Part shown: positions 1 to 8,067 of the stretch, piece by piece
How positions within the stretch are numbered: position 1 is the first letter of the stretch
Layout of the letters: each line of letters opens with the position of its first letter
Assembly: GCA_016840025.1 (NCBI GenBank)
Contig: JAEOTF010000273.1
Span: 1 to 34,937 of the forward strand
Source: Candidatus Hodarchaeota archaeon
GTDB taxonomy: Archaea > Asgardarchaeota > Heimdallarchaeia > Hodarchaeales > YT1-039
Reading direction: 5' to 3'
Length of the DNA: 34,937 nt
The notes under the pieces: generated by a model
What the model was told of the DNA's origin: nothing
What the model saw: the letters and a program-made list of their open reading frames with translations, nothing else
Database searches by the model: none
Translations under genes and position numbers: made by a program

Positions 1-29
1 AATGCATTGATGATTCTTCTAATTATATC

Positions 30-1280
30 TTAACATTCATCAAATGTCATAGGTGGTTCTTCACTCAAGAATAGCTTGTTAATGATACCGATATATCTTG
101 TATTTGAAATGTCGACTAGGTTATAGGTATAAAGTTTCTTGAAACTAATTGCTCCCATTATCATGGAAGAAAAGTTGGCAACATCTAGGGTAATAGACAC
201 CTCATAATCTTCTGAATCTTGAACAATGTTCGCTTTCCCATTTGCAAAATGAACCAGTGTACTCCCGTTATTCTCCGACAAGAATGAATCATGGATATTA
301 ATTCTGAGTTTTAGCGTCTGTTCTCCAAAATTATGGTCTTTAAGAGCTTCGAAGAATTTCGGAGTATTTATCACCCGGTACATCGCACCAACTCCACTTA
401 TGTTGGGTTCTTGTGTATTGAGAAACAAATATTCATTTCCTCTGCTTCGTGGGTCTTTAAGAAGAAAATAAAAACTCTCATCTGCTGTATTAAGAACAAT
501 TTTATTTACTTGATCATGTTGCACACTCAGAAAAGTCAATATCTCACTCAATGCTTCAGGGGTTTCATAGATCAATTCTTCAATAGTTAGGTTATATCGG
601 AGATAATTATCCTTATCCTGAAAATGAAAAGCGATATATCCAAGGATTTGACCCTTTTTCTTGAAACCTACTACATAGTATCTTTGAAAGATCCGTTCAA
701 ATCTTTCTTCAGATCTCAGCATCAATCCATGTCTTTTAGAAGCGAAACGATTGAAACAGTCCGTGATTAACGTTATATCTGAGGTGTTTAAATATTTTAT
801 ATTCTTTTTTGATGTTTTAGGCAAATTTATTGCTTCAAAACGATATTGATTCATTTTATAACCTAAACCATACCCCATTTTCGCATAAAAATCAGAACTA
901 AACGGATAGAGGGTTGTTAAAGACACTCCTTGTTCATAGAAATACTTAAGAGAAAATTGCATCAAATCTTTTCCAACTTGCTCTTTTTTATGTAAAATAT
1001 CAACACAAACCTGGCCGACTCCTCCAATTGGTGTTATTATCGAATGTATGTTCATTCGGTGGTTAAATAGAATCATTCCGCCAAGAAGTGTATTATTCCG
1101 AAAAGCTCCATAGAAATTCTCAACTTGACTCTCATTATTTCTTTTAACCCATCTTGCTTTCAATCCTTCTTTCATTTCCTTTGTAGCCAAATCAGAATAA
1201 GTACCAGGATATGCTCGGCACCAAATTTCTACAAAGTCATCAAAATCATCATCTACTAGTTTTCTTATTTCACTAATCAT
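30..1280 (-). CDS. Eis-like GNAT N-acetyltransferase with SCP2-like C-terminal domain
   Basis: This 416-residue protein has the layout of the Eis family: an N-terminal GNAT domain (about residues 1-140), a second degenerate GNAT-like half (about 150-290) and an SCP2-like C-terminal domain (about 300-416). The most recognisable stretch is at residues 85-140, where GGVGQVCVDILHKKEQVGK is followed by the family signature LYPFSSDFYAKMGYG. Members acetylate amines from acetyl-CoA in the cytoplasm, and mycobacterial Eis acetylates aminoglycosides. The substrate here cannot be told from sequence. The acetyl-CoA loop (EQVGKDL) is a loose match to the usual R/Q-x-x-G-x-G/A. The gene is complete, with an ATG start. 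It stands alone on the minus strand, about 190 bp from the next gene. Confidence 0.85.
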   Translation of the reverse strand: MISEIRKLVDDDFDDFVEIWCRAYPGTYSDLATKEMKEGLKARWVKRNNESQVENFYGAFRNNTLLGGMILFNHRMNIHSIITPIGGVGQVCVDILHKKEQVGKDLMQFSLKYFYEQGVSLTTLYPFSSDFYAKMGYGLGYKMNQYRFEAINLPKTSKKNIKYLNTSDITLITDCFNRFASKRHGLMLRSEERFERIFQRYYVVGFKKKGQILGYIAFHFQDKDNYLRYNLTIEELIYETPEALSEILTFLSVQHDQVNKIVLNTADESFYFLLKDPRSRGNEYLFLNTQEPNISGVGAMYRVINTPKFFEALKDHNFGEQTLKLRINIHDSFLSENNGSTLVHFANGKANIVQDSEDYEVSITLDVANFSSMIMGAISFKKLYTYNLVDISNTRYIGIINKLFLSEEPPMTFDEC

Positions 1281-1470
1281 TGTATATCACTTCTTTTTTC
1301 GTCATATGGGAAGAGAGTGGATTTTTGCGAAATTACCTAATTAACTCATCTAAGAGTTTCATTTTTTTAGAGTTTTTTATCATGAATGTGGAAAATAAGG
1401 ACAAGGTTTAGCCGATGTGATGAAATATCTGGAGAATAAATAAAGCAATCTTCAACGTACCAATGCGAAT

Positions 1471-2190
1471 TCATCTGACCTTCCGTCGATTGAGTACTAC
1501 AAAAATGACTAATGTGATTATAGCAATAAGAGAAATAATTGAAAAATTGACTGTGGTTTGCCCATCTACTGTGCTAGGTAAACCATCTTCTATAGCTACA
1601 AGTTCTACTTCACGCGTAACTATACCATTTTTCTCTTCAATTCGATAGTCATAGATTTTCCAACCCGTTTTCCAATTATACTTTGTGATGTCATGTGTGT
1701 AAAAATCAATACCTTCCGCTGTGGTGTAGTTTCGCATGTATTCAATGATCCATTGATCACCGTCAACTATCATTTTCTGAAAATTACTTTCGTCGGTGAA
1801 TTGCATAAAACCTATGTTTTTAGTTTCCCAATAACTCTCATTATCAGTAGTTTTCATCACATACTGGCATTCTATAGGTTTTTGTATACCTGCAACAAAA
1901 ATTATTTTCGCATATGCCCGAGTATCTTCCCCTACGCCCTTAAAAGACGTGATCTCAAATGTAAATCGCGTCCCTACCTTAAAACTCACATTAAACGATG
2001 TACCATCCTCTCGTTCCATCAACTCAAGCTCTTCTGTTATTCCTTCTTTGAGATACTTCTCGTACTCATAAGTCATTTTATCACCTATTTCGACCATATA
2101 CTCTTCTGTGGCATCCGAAGCCAATGAGTTATCTATAATTAGGAAAGAGGTTAATAATACCATTATGGAGAAGAATGATCGCTTTTTCAA
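1471..2190 (-). CDS. Exported membrane-anchored protein of unknown function
   Basis: This is a 239-residue protein with a TTG start preceded by a GGGGAT ribosome-binding site. Residues 1-24 form a signal peptide (KKRS followed by a hydrophobic core ending near DNSLASDA). Residues about 212-233 form one C-terminal membrane helix followed by the basic tail NRRKVR. The region between is hydrophilic and rich in beta-type segments, so it should sit outside the cell, held by the C-terminal helix. I do not recognise a domain. The same layout (signal peptide, exterior domain, one helix, short basic tail) recurs in several other proteins of this window. The winged-helix gene ends 54 bp upstream and the two may be co-transcribed. 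Confidence 0.75.
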   Translation of the reverse strand: MKKRSFFSIMVLLTSFLIIDNSLASDATEEYMVEIGDKMTYEYEKYLKEGITEELELMEREDGTSFNVSFKVGTRFTFEITSFKGVGEDTRAYAKIIFVAGIQKPIECQYVMKTTDNESYWETKNIGFMQFTDESNFQKMIVDGDQWIIEYMRNYTTAEGIDFYTHDITKYNWKTGWKIYDYRIEEKNGIVTREVELVAIEDGLPSTVDGQTTVNFSIISLIAIITLVIFVVLNRRKVR

Positions 2191-2244
2191 GAAGTATCCC
2201 CTTTAAAGTGAGTATGGGCATTATCTTTGGATTTGTTGAGTAAA

Positions 2245-2589
2245 TTAGTCCACTTTTGACTCATAAATAGAATTCGGTTTCTTAATATTATTCACTTTAT
2301 TTCCCTGTAATTGTTGATAATATTCTAAGCCTTGATTGGTGAGAGTCCAACCATGGACTGTTTTATTAACCAATCCCTGCTCTCTGAGGGAAGAATGGTC
2401 AGTGTTTTTATTAAGGAGTGATTGTAGTCTTCGACGTCCTAAACCCAGATTTTTGCCCAATCTATTATAACCTTGATAGGGTAGTTTCCCTAACTCTTCC
2501 ACTATACGTTGTTGGTGTTCATTAAGTGAATCAAGCTCTGCTTCTGACTCACGAGAAATCTTAGGTCTTAGGTTTGACAAAATGAACAA
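2245..2589 (-). CDS. Small winged-helix DNA-binding protein
   Basis: This 114-residue protein has a helix-turn-helix-like middle (about residues 22-75) and a short wing. HQQRIVEELGKLPYQGY is followed by NRLGKNLGLGRRRLQSLLNK, then LREQGLVNKTVHGWTLTNQG, which is the usual LxxxGLV...G..LT..G pattern of archaeal winged-helix regulators. It is probably a cytoplasmic transcription regulator, and its target is unknown. The start is uncertain. The first in-frame start is TTG at 2589, but the best ribosome-binding site (GGAGGTAAC) lies about 15 bases further upstream, which is too far. From that site the closest start (TTG) opens a different frame of only 12 codons. An alternative start or a small sequencing or frame problem at the 5' end is possible. 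Confidence 0.6.
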   Translation of the reverse strand: MFILSNLRPKISRESEAELDSLNEHQQRIVEELGKLPYQGYNRLGKNLGLGRRRLQSLLNKNTDHSSLREQGLVNKTVHGWTLTNQGLEYYQQLQGNKVNNIKKPNSIYESKVD

Positions 2590-2792
2590 CCGCTAACAAA
2601 TGTTACCTCCTTCAATAAAAACCTTATTACCTCAATAAAAGTCGATGAATTAAAATAAATAATTAGAATAACCGCAACAGGGATTAAAACTCGATTAAAA
2701 AAACAAAATAGATGAAAATGGGTCAGAAGAAGCTGAAAATAAAGAAATAAAGAATAATCGGCTTATTTTAGCATTTCGGGTTGAATATCGAC

Positions 2793-3710
2793 TTATTTAA
2801 TTTTTTTCTCATTTGGATTCAGTTTTTTTCGATATCCCAGTATCCAACGTAAAGGTTCAAATCCAATTTTTTTGTAAAGTTCATACGCCCCAATATCCTT
2901 TTCAATTACGTTTAGAGTTACTTCGTTTATGTCAAAATTAGCATATAACCACTGCATACCAGCAATGATAAGTCTTGTTCCAATACCATGTCTTCTTGCG
3001 GATTCAGCTACCCCTAAAAAGTCTATATAACCTTTGTTGGTTGATTCATCTAAAATGATATAGATGTATCCTTGTAGATATTCATTTTGGTTAACTATAA
3101 ACACTTTCTTCTTATCATTCAACATTTCTAGAATCTGTTTACCCGAATAGTAAGTGTTTGGAAAAATAGCATCATGTAATTGAATAAAGGCTTTTTGGAA
3201 TCTAGGAATTAACTCTGATACATCTGATGTAACGGGTAGGTTGATTAGCTTAGTTTTTTTATAGGAAAGTTGAATTGTTTTATGTTGGTTTTGAGTAAAA
3301 CCCTGACGTACTGCAAAACTATTTAAACGTTGATTAGCAACATCTCCACAGAGTTCATAGTCGTTTATTTCGTCTGATAATAGATTTTCTGCAGCAATAG
3401 TGTACAATTTATCAGCTATGCTATGCCAGTCTGTATCATCAATTAAAGGTCCTTCTATCCAAGCACGCCCAAGTTCAGCGTCAGTTATAATCCTAATAAA
3501 CCCGATAAATTTTTTATCTTTATAGGCAAGAAAGACATTGTTGGGCCAACGAGGACCCTCCTCATGAAGATAAAATTGAATCTCAGCTTTTTGTAAAGGT
3601 AAGTAACTGATATTATGAGAATCCTCGGCTTGTAATCTTTCAATTAAAACAGTAGTATCATCTAGATCGGCAGGGGTAGCTTTCCCTATCTCAATCGATA
3701 TATTTGTCAG
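2793..3710 (-). CDS. Tandem GNAT acetyltransferase (probable CTG start)
   Basis: The first conventional start in this frame is TTG at 3407, which would give 204 residues and cut a domain in half. The frame is open upstream to a TAG at 3723-3725, and the extra codons encode clear GNAT sequence (FLAYKDKKFIGFIRI, then GRAWIEGPLIDD, then IADKLYTIAAENL). No ATG, GTG or TTG occurs in that extension. The best candidate is CTG at 3708-3710, eight bases downstream of AGGAAG. This gives a 305-residue protein with two GNAT domains: residues about 1-130, and about 150-300 with the acetyl-CoA loop RRHGIGTRLIIAG near 239-250. The second domain ends with the typical AYELYKKIGFEP. The substrate is unknown. 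The alternative is a gene whose original start has been lost by mutation. Confidence 0.75.
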   Translation of the reverse strand: MTNISIEIGKATPADLDDTTVLIERLQAEDSHNISYLPLQKAEIQFYLHEEGPRWPNNVFLAYKDKKFIGFIRIITDAELGRAWIEGPLIDDTDWHSIADKLYTIAAENLLSDEINDYELCGDVANQRLNSFAVRQGFTQNQHKTIQLSYKKTKLINLPVTSDVSELIPRFQKAFIQLHDAIFPNTYYSGKQILEMLNDKKKVFIVNQNEYLQGYIYIILDESTNKGYIDFLGVAESARRHGIGTRLIIAGMQWLYANFDINEVTLNVIEKDIGAYELYKKIGFEPLRWILGYRKKLNPNEKKIK

Positions 3711-4371
3711 ATTAGTTTCTTCCTATAGAATGGGCTGAAATTTATAATTTGGATTCTAATAACATTCTTATCCAATTCTTTGATTTCATATATATTGTTT
3801 TATTATCATTTGGATGGAGTATTTTTTGAGGTGGTTTTATTATATTCGTAATTATATTTGCAATAGTGTTTATAATTATTGTATTGATAGGTGGACGTCC
3901 TATATAATTACTGCAGTAGGTTTTACTCCAAAAGATTCCAAGAAAATGCCCATCTTTCTTCCACAAATACCATGGTCACTTCCTGTAAGCTCATACTACT
4001 TGTATGTTAGTTAACTACCATGAATTACATCCCTAGTTTCTTTTAGTATCTCATGTTCTACTGATCCTCTTCCAATTCTTCCCCAGATAACCTCACTTAC
4101 ATTATTAAAAATTGCTTTTGCACCTATTTTTCTAGGTGCTGTCCTTCTGTATATAAACTGTAACATCTCTTTTCTTCAACAAATATTTTAGTTTTTTCTT
4201 CAAAAGAGTAGAGAAGCATTGCTAGAAGTAGTTTATTCAGAGAAAACAAACTGAAGTAGAAAAGTAATTTGCGCAGAGATCCATTCAACTTGTTCCATCC
4301 ATGGAAACTGTTTTTATAGGAGATTATTTGTAGAAGATAATATCAGACCCTAACTTCTTGGAGCATACATA
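3711..4371. other. 660-bp mostly non-coding stretch with one small possible ORF
   Basis: This is the longest stretch without a confident gene in the left part. It is very AT-rich. It contains a possible 51-residue minus-strand ORF at 4011-4166 (listed separately) and, on the plus strand around 3835-3905, a hydrophobic frame (GGFIIFVIIFAIVFIIIVLI) that has no start and follows a TGA directly. The Uma2 gene starts at its right end behind TTGGAG. I see no RNA gene or repeat here. Confidence 0.4.
4011..4166 (-). CDS. Possible 51-residue protein or remnant, unknown
   Basis: The frame opens with ATG behind AAGAG and ends with TAA. The predicted peptide looks coding: balanced charge, a Trp, and an amphipathic pattern in the second half (VSEVIWGRIGRGSVEHEI followed by LKETRDVI). 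I do not recognise a family. It could be a small free-standing protein or the end of a decayed gene. There is nothing upstream in frame that would settle this. Confidence 0.3.
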   Translation of the reverse strand: MLQFIYRRTAPRKIGAKAIFNNVSEVIWGRIGRGSVEHEILKETRDVIHGS

Positions 4372-4992
4372 ATGGCGATAATTATCGGAAATAAGACATT
4401 ATTTGGTGATTACAAGGTTATTATAAGAAATATATCTTTTGATGAGTTCTTAGAGTTTGCCAATGAAGACATTTCCTGTGAATTATTGGATGGTGTATTA
4501 ATTATTAATTCTCCTGCAGGGTACAGGCATCAGGCTATTTCACGATTTCTTATCACATACCTAGATCAGTTTGGTCTCAAAACCGGGTATGGTAGAGCAT
4601 TAAATGCGCCTTTTATAGTAAAATTAGATCCAAAATGGGGCCCAGAACCAGATCTAATATTTTATAAAAGTTCTAAAGAGTCTCTGATAAAAGATACTTA
4701 TTTTGATGGACTACCAGATCTAATAATAGAAATATTATCCCCTACTAATCGTGATGATGACTTGGATAAAAAATTACCTAAATACTTAAGCATAGGAATT
4801 CCAGAAGTGTGGATCATTGATCCTGAAAGCAGAGAACTTATTTTTTATGAAGGAAATAAATCTAAAACAGTTTATTCACGTCCTGACGACGTTATTGTGA
4901 GTAAAGTTATTCCAAATCTTCACGTTAGGTTAAAATGGCTTTGGGATGATAAATTGGACCCTCTAGTATGTTTGAAGGAGTTCTTAGACTAA
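4372..4992 (+). CDS. Uma2 family (DUF820) restriction-endonuclease-fold protein
   Basis: This is a 206-residue protein of the Uma2 family, which has the PD-(D/E)XK nuclease fold. The hallmark core is visible: GYRHQAISRFLITYL (about residues 55-70), then PEPDLIFYK (about 96-104), then LPDLIIEILSPTNRDDDLDKK (about 117-137), followed by YLSIGIPEVWIIDPE. In the fold, the Asp of PDLIF, the Glu of IEILSP and the following Lys are the putative metal and catalytic positions. Here the Asp and Glu are present, and DDDLDKKLPKYL supplies the usual helix. The function of the family is unproven, but it spreads widely in cyanobacteria and other genomes. ATG start behind TTGGAG. Length is normal for the family. 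It stands alone, convergent with the M14 peptidase. Confidence 0.88.
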   Translation: MAIIIGNKTLFGDYKVIIRNISFDEFLEFANEDISCELLDGVLIINSPAGYRHQAISRFLITYLDQFGLKTGYGRALNAPFIVKLDPKWGPEPDLIFYKSSKESLIKDTYFDGLPDLIIEILSPTNRDDDLDKKLPKYLSIGIPEVWIIDPESRELIFYEGNKSKTVYSRPDDVIVSKVIPNLHVRLKWLWDDKLDPLVCLKEFLD

Positions 4993-5072
4993 TTTGGAAA
5001 TGAATGTGTAAATTGGGCATCTAATCTACTACATATTAACTAGAAGGTCAGCACGCTTTAACTGTGAGCAGT

Positions 5073-6437
5073 TCACTTATTGAGATATTGAATTGCAGTT
5101 AATGCACTACCTACTTGTACTTTAACCAGTTTTTGGATGGGTATAACTTCAAAGTTCGTTCCTTTTAAGATATCGCTGATAGTCTGTTCTATCCGCTGAT
5201 CCAGTTCACTTTTTATTTGCATTAGTTCTTCTTTCAATTCAGGATGAGAGATTACTGCTTCATTACACAGTCTAGCGATCATTGCGGGTCGAAAAACATC
5301 ATAGTATCTCACTGCTACCATTGAATCGAATGCTTGGGCCACAGTTGCATTTCCTTCATACATAGATGATGTTTTAGCATGATGGATCTGTGGTGCGATT
5401 CTTTGCTCAAATTTATCCACATAGTCCAATGTTGAAGTGAAAATGCGGGAAGATGGTTCGCAATACTTCCTAATAGACTGAAATTTGTCCTTATTATACT
5501 TATAATACTCTTTTGAGGATTCTAAAGAATCTAGCCTTAATTTTCTACGATTATAATCTGTTAATGAATCATCCCCTAGGTCTTTGTCATAGAAATAGGG
5601 CATCTCACAAACCAAAGTGAACCCCTGATTATTAGTAATTTTTCTAAGATAATCATCGGATGAAGTTCCACATTTTATCACATCCTGGGGATTTTCGACC
5701 CCATTCTCCTCATAAAAGTCATAACTCTCTTGTATACCAAACATTTGAAAAATAGCAGGATGTAATTTCTTTATGAATGGAGCTTCGGGTTCTCCCCGGT
5801 GTACAGGAAGTCCTTCTTGCTCTGCTAAGTTGATGAAATCAGAGAACATCGTTTCGATATTGTGGGTTAGATACCAGTACACTCCACAGAATCCTGCATT
5901 GTGCAAACTGTACATGAAAGATGGTTTTATTTGATCAATTAGCTTTATTAGGGCTTGAGTTTCAGAAGGAGGATTTGAGAACTCTAATTTTTTATACTTG
6001 ACAGGGAAGGTCCATTCAATTTGCTCATGTGATGCAGGTCTGTAGTAGTTCTTGGCATATTTTACAGGATCAAACTTTCCCTTAAACCAGCCTTCATTAA
6101 GGGCTGCTCCATCTGGATCAATCGCTTTGATCAAATACCAAGTATATCCCAATTCATCGGTAATATCTGGGTTTTCTGCGAAATAACGTGCTAAGAATTC
6201 AACAGTTAAACTGCCAATGGGTTCATTTGGATGCGGAAAGGCGAATAGAAGCGCATTCTGGTTTCCATTCCCTACTTTCAGATAAGATATGTCCCTTCCT
6301 GCAGTTGATTTTCCGATATTAACAAACTCAACTGATTCAAATTCCTCTGCAAGTTTCCTACTGGATTTATCTAGTTCTTCCACTGTTAGAAACTCTTTAT
6401 AGGCTGGAACACTATCCAAAATTTCCTGTAATATCAT
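5073..6437 (-). CDS. M14 family zinc carboxypeptidase
   Basis: This is a 454-residue metallopeptidase of family M14. The HxxE zinc site is HPNEPIG at residues 69-75 (His69, Glu72). The third ligand is probably His179 in MYSLHNAGFCG. The likely catalytic Glu is Glu278 in FTLVCEMPYF. No signal peptide is visible, so it should act in the cytoplasm, removing C-terminal residues from peptides or cleaving a small amide substrate. The C-terminal third (about 300-454) is helical and specific to this subgroup. The first 27 bases of the gene lie inside a duplicated segment, and a truncated copy of its start (reading MILQEILDS) sits at 8936-8958. This implies that the MNT/HEPN operon was once its divergent neighbour. 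Confidence 0.85.
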   Translation of the reverse strand: MILQEILDSVPAYKEFLTVEELDKSSRKLAEEFESVEFVNIGKSTAGRDISYLKVGNGNQNALLFAFPHPNEPIGSLTVEFLARYFAENPDITDELGYTWYLIKAIDPDGAALNEGWFKGKFDPVKYAKNYYRPASHEQIEWTFPVKYKKLEFSNPPSETQALIKLIDQIKPSFMYSLHNAGFCGVYWYLTHNIETMFSDFINLAEQEGLPVHRGEPEAPFIKKLHPAIFQMFGIQESYDFYEENGVENPQDVIKCGTSSDDYLRKITNNQGFTLVCEMPYFYDKDLGDDSLTDYNRRKLRLDSLESSKEYYKYNKDKFQSIRKYCEPSSRIFTSTLDYVDKFEQRIAPQIHHAKTSSMYEGNATVAQAFDSMVAVRYYDVFRPAMIARLCNEAVISHPELKEELMQIKSELDQRIEQTISDILKGTNFEVIPIQKLVKVQVGSALTAIQYLNK

Positions 6438-6661
6438 TTCTATTCCCGATATTAGACTAGATAAAAAACTTCAATAAGCTTTGTTCTATCATACATAATT
6501 ATTTATAGAAGGAAGAATTCTAGAAATGACTCAACGAGCAGCTAATGACTTTGCTCAACAATTATTTCAAGCAATTCAAAGTAGATTAGAAGGATTAAAC
6601 GCTAAAAGTATAATCACTCCAAGAAAAAAGAAGTATTGGATATACGATTCTCAATTCGAGC
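6411..6661. repeat. Direct repeat, rearranged copy (left part 6411-6544, right part 6543-6661)
   Basis: Bases 6411-6544 match 8936-9069, with about 10 mismatches over 134 bases by hand alignment. Bases 6543-6661 match 9604-9722, with about 12 mismatches over 119. In this copy the two parts are fused at a two-base overlap (TA). In the other copy they are separated by about 535 bases that hold the body of the nucleotidyltransferase gene. The left part covers the start of the M14 peptidase and the divergent promoter region. The right part covers the end of the nucleotidyltransferase and the start of HEPN. This copy is therefore a deletion derivative. Confidence 0.92.
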
Positions 6662-6684
6662 CTTCCCATACAAATATCTCATGA
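6526..6684 (+). pseudogene. Remnant of MNT nucleotidyltransferase (C-terminal end only)
   Basis: Codons from 6546 onward match the last 40 or so codons of the intact nucleotidyltransferase at 9122-9727 (NDFAQQLFQ..IQ.RLE, then IITPRKK.YWI.DSQ). The nucleotide-binding core is gone. The ATG that would start the HEPN partner (9703-9705 in the intact copy) has become ATA at 6642-6644, and no HEPN sequence follows past 6661. By chance the fusion created a 52-codon frame starting at ATG 6526, whose ATG exists only in this copy (the other copy has ATA there). Whether this frame is expressed is unknown. I treat it as a scar. Confidence 0.85.
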
Positions 6685-7253
6685 CAGACATCGTCTCCTC
6701 TTGCAATCATAAGATCTTTGGTGTACTTGAGTTGCGGATGATAATCATTAAAGTATAGAAAGGCAATATCACACATCCATTTGGTAATTTCTTCCAATCC
6801 TAGCTCTTTAAAAGCCTCATAAATCAAACATCTATGAATTACAATTTCAAATCTATGGTTTGACTCTTCAATAGTTTCAAAAATAAGGTTATTACTTTCA
6901 AAATTCTTATATATTGGAATAAAATCTATGAGGGTACCATTAGACGGGAGTGGAGAAAAACCACGCATAAAAACTGGTCCAGACTGGATCAGAACCTCGT
7001 GAATGATCTCATTTGCTCGTTGAATTCCATACCGATTTTGAAGTTCTTTATACATCTGGGTTAAAAGCTTAAAATGATTTTTAAGAATTATTTTTCTTTT
7101 TTCTGCTTCATCATAATCTTCATCAACAGGAAAACATATATTACGCGATTTAAGGGCAGAAAAAAAGATAATCTTCAGAGTAGAACCAATACCTATTTCT
7201 TTTCGGAGTACTGAAAAACTTTTGCGGTATTCTGGTGGAAACATTGCCTTCAT
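6651..7253 (-). CDS. ATC hydrolase family protein (L-2-amino-thiazoline-4-carboxylate hydrolase-like)
   Basis: This is a 200-residue protein. The C-terminal half follows the ATC hydrolase family: the helix IHRCLIYEAFKELGLEEIT (about 135-153), then a Cys in WMCDIAFLYF, then the closing ARGDDVCHEIFVW with the Gly-Asp-Asp-x-Cys-His motif (about 184-196). In Pseudomonas such an enzyme opens the thiazoline ring during cysteine production. Most archaeal relatives are of unproven substrate, so the reaction here is open. The last codons and the stop lie inside the duplicated segment ending at 6661, so the C-terminal residues GSN and the stop were supplied by the rearrangement. The methyltransferase gene ends 43 bp upstream, suggesting a two-gene unit. 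Confidence 0.65.
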   Translation of the reverse strand: MKAMFPPEYRKSFSVLRKEIGIGSTLKIIFFSALKSRNICFPVDEDYDEAEKRKIILKNHFKLLTQMYKELQNRYGIQRANEIIHEVLIQSGPVFMRGFSPLPSNGTLIDFIPIYKNFESNNLIFETIEESNHRFEIVIHRCLIYEAFKELGLEEITKWMCDIAFLYFNDYHPQLKYTKDLMIARGDDVCHEIFVWEGSN

Positions 7254-7296
7254 CTCACTAGGTTTAATTGAAGATCTCTTAGGATTTCCTTCTTAA

Positions 7297-7887
7297 TTAT
7301 TCTATTCTCTTCAGTATATTCCACATGGGAACTCTTTTCATATAGTTTCTATAACTTTCTCCAAAATATTCAATATTAAATTGATCTTCCACCTTAGATG
7401 CCATCCAGAAGCAACAGAGAGCCAACACGCCTAATATTGTCGAAGGAAGTGACTGTAGAAGTAAAATAAGTCCAATACTCCAAAGAGCCAATCCAAAATA
7501 GAGAGGATGACGAATTACGCGAAATAATCCTTTCTCCACAAAGATAGTAGTATATTCAATCCATCCTTTCGGTTTTCCTTGCTTAAGACTAATAAAAGAA
7601 CCAATTGCAATTATTATTGCTGAAATGTATAGTAAACTACCAATAATACTCAAAACCTGAAATATTATAAAATTAGATTGTGGTTGAAACCAATCAAAGA
7701 AGCTAAGTATTAGCACTGTTAGACAGATACCTATACCCGATCCAGCATAGATTTCATAAATCCTATGCTTTGGGATTGAGTTAGTCACCCATAACGCGAA
7801 AAATCCCACCCAAATTAATAAGCAGAGTATAAACTCCCACATTTCGTAATAGCACCGCTTTAAAATCAAATTTGCTTCTTTCATCAC
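7297..7887 (-). CDS. Isoprenylcysteine carboxyl methyltransferase-like integral membrane protein
   Basis: This is a 196-residue membrane protein with about five helices (near residues 15-36, 45-66, 72-98, 124-146 and 148-165). The ICMT/PEMT-type S-adenosylmethionine site is visible: RVIRHPLYFGLALWSIGL (about 121-138), and the closing half VEDQFNIEYFGESYRNYMKRV (about 167-187), where the E-x-x-F/Y-G-x-x-Y-x-x-Y pattern is standard. It should methylate a small or lipid substrate at the membrane. Bacterial and archaeal members rarely have known substrates. The earliest start is GTG at 7887. The ATG directly after it (7884) is equally likely and lies soon after an AT-rich TATA-like stretch. It is probably transcribed with the ATC-hydrolase-like gene downstream. 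Confidence 0.8.
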   Translation of the reverse strand: MMKEANLILKRCYYEMWEFILCLLIWVGFFALWVTNSIPKHRIYEIYAGSGIGICLTVLILSFFDWFQPQSNFIIFQVLSIIGSLLYISAIIIAIGSFISLKQGKPKGWIEYTTIFVEKGLFRVIRHPLYFGLALWSIGLILLLQSLPSTILGVLALCCFWMASKVEDQFNIEYFGESYRNYMKRVPMWNILKRIE

Positions 7888-7930
7888 ATAATTTAATATA
7901 TTCTATCTTCATGCATTTCTCTTTTTTGCT

Positions 7931-8053
7931 CTAATATTTGCGTTCTAAAGGTGTCTTACAATTTAGACAATGTAATTGAAAACAAGGACTGCCTTTCTCT
8001 TCTTCAGTTGAATAACCACATTTTGCACAATAACATGAACCCCGCTTAATCAG
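7931..8053 (-). CDS. 40-residue zinc-ribbon protein without an ATG (possible CTG start)
   Basis: Between TAA at 8060-8062 and TAG at 7931-7933 the minus strand encodes a compact Cys-rich peptide: KRGSCYCAKCGYSTEEEKG followed by SPCFQLHCLNCKTPLERKY. The pattern (C-x-C-x2-C-G-Y, then P-C-x4-C-x2-C-x-T-P) is that of small archaeal and bacterial zinc-ribbon or rubredoxin-like proteins with a GxPC...LxCPxCGTP end. No ATG, GTG or TTG is in frame. The only near-start codon is CTG at 8051-8053, giving a natural-looking beginning (M-I-K-R-G-S), but no clear ribosome-binding site precedes it. It lies 14 bases after the stop of the DNRLRE gene, so translation by coupling is possible. The alternative is the surviving end of a broken gene. 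Confidence 0.5.
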   Translation of the reverse strand: MIKRGSCYCAKCGYSTEEEKGSPCFQLHCLNCKTPLERKY

Positions 8054-8067
8054 CTGTGCTTAATTCT

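Noticed and set aside
2660..2700. Sequence GCAACAGGGATTAAAAC resembling the end of an archaeal CRISPR repeat
   Set aside because: It occurs once, with no spaced copies and no cas genes, so it is not an array.
3830..3906. Hydrophobic plus-strand frame like a C-terminal membrane helix (GGFIIFVIIFAIVFIIIVLI)
   Set aside because: It is directly preceded by TGA and has no usable start. AT-rich DNA easily yields such helices, and no exterior domain remains upstream.
3742..3966. Minus-strand 74-codon frame and overlapping plus-strand 66-codon frame
   Set aside because: Low-complexity AT-rich translation (runs of Ile and Asn), no domain, and each is the shadow of the other.
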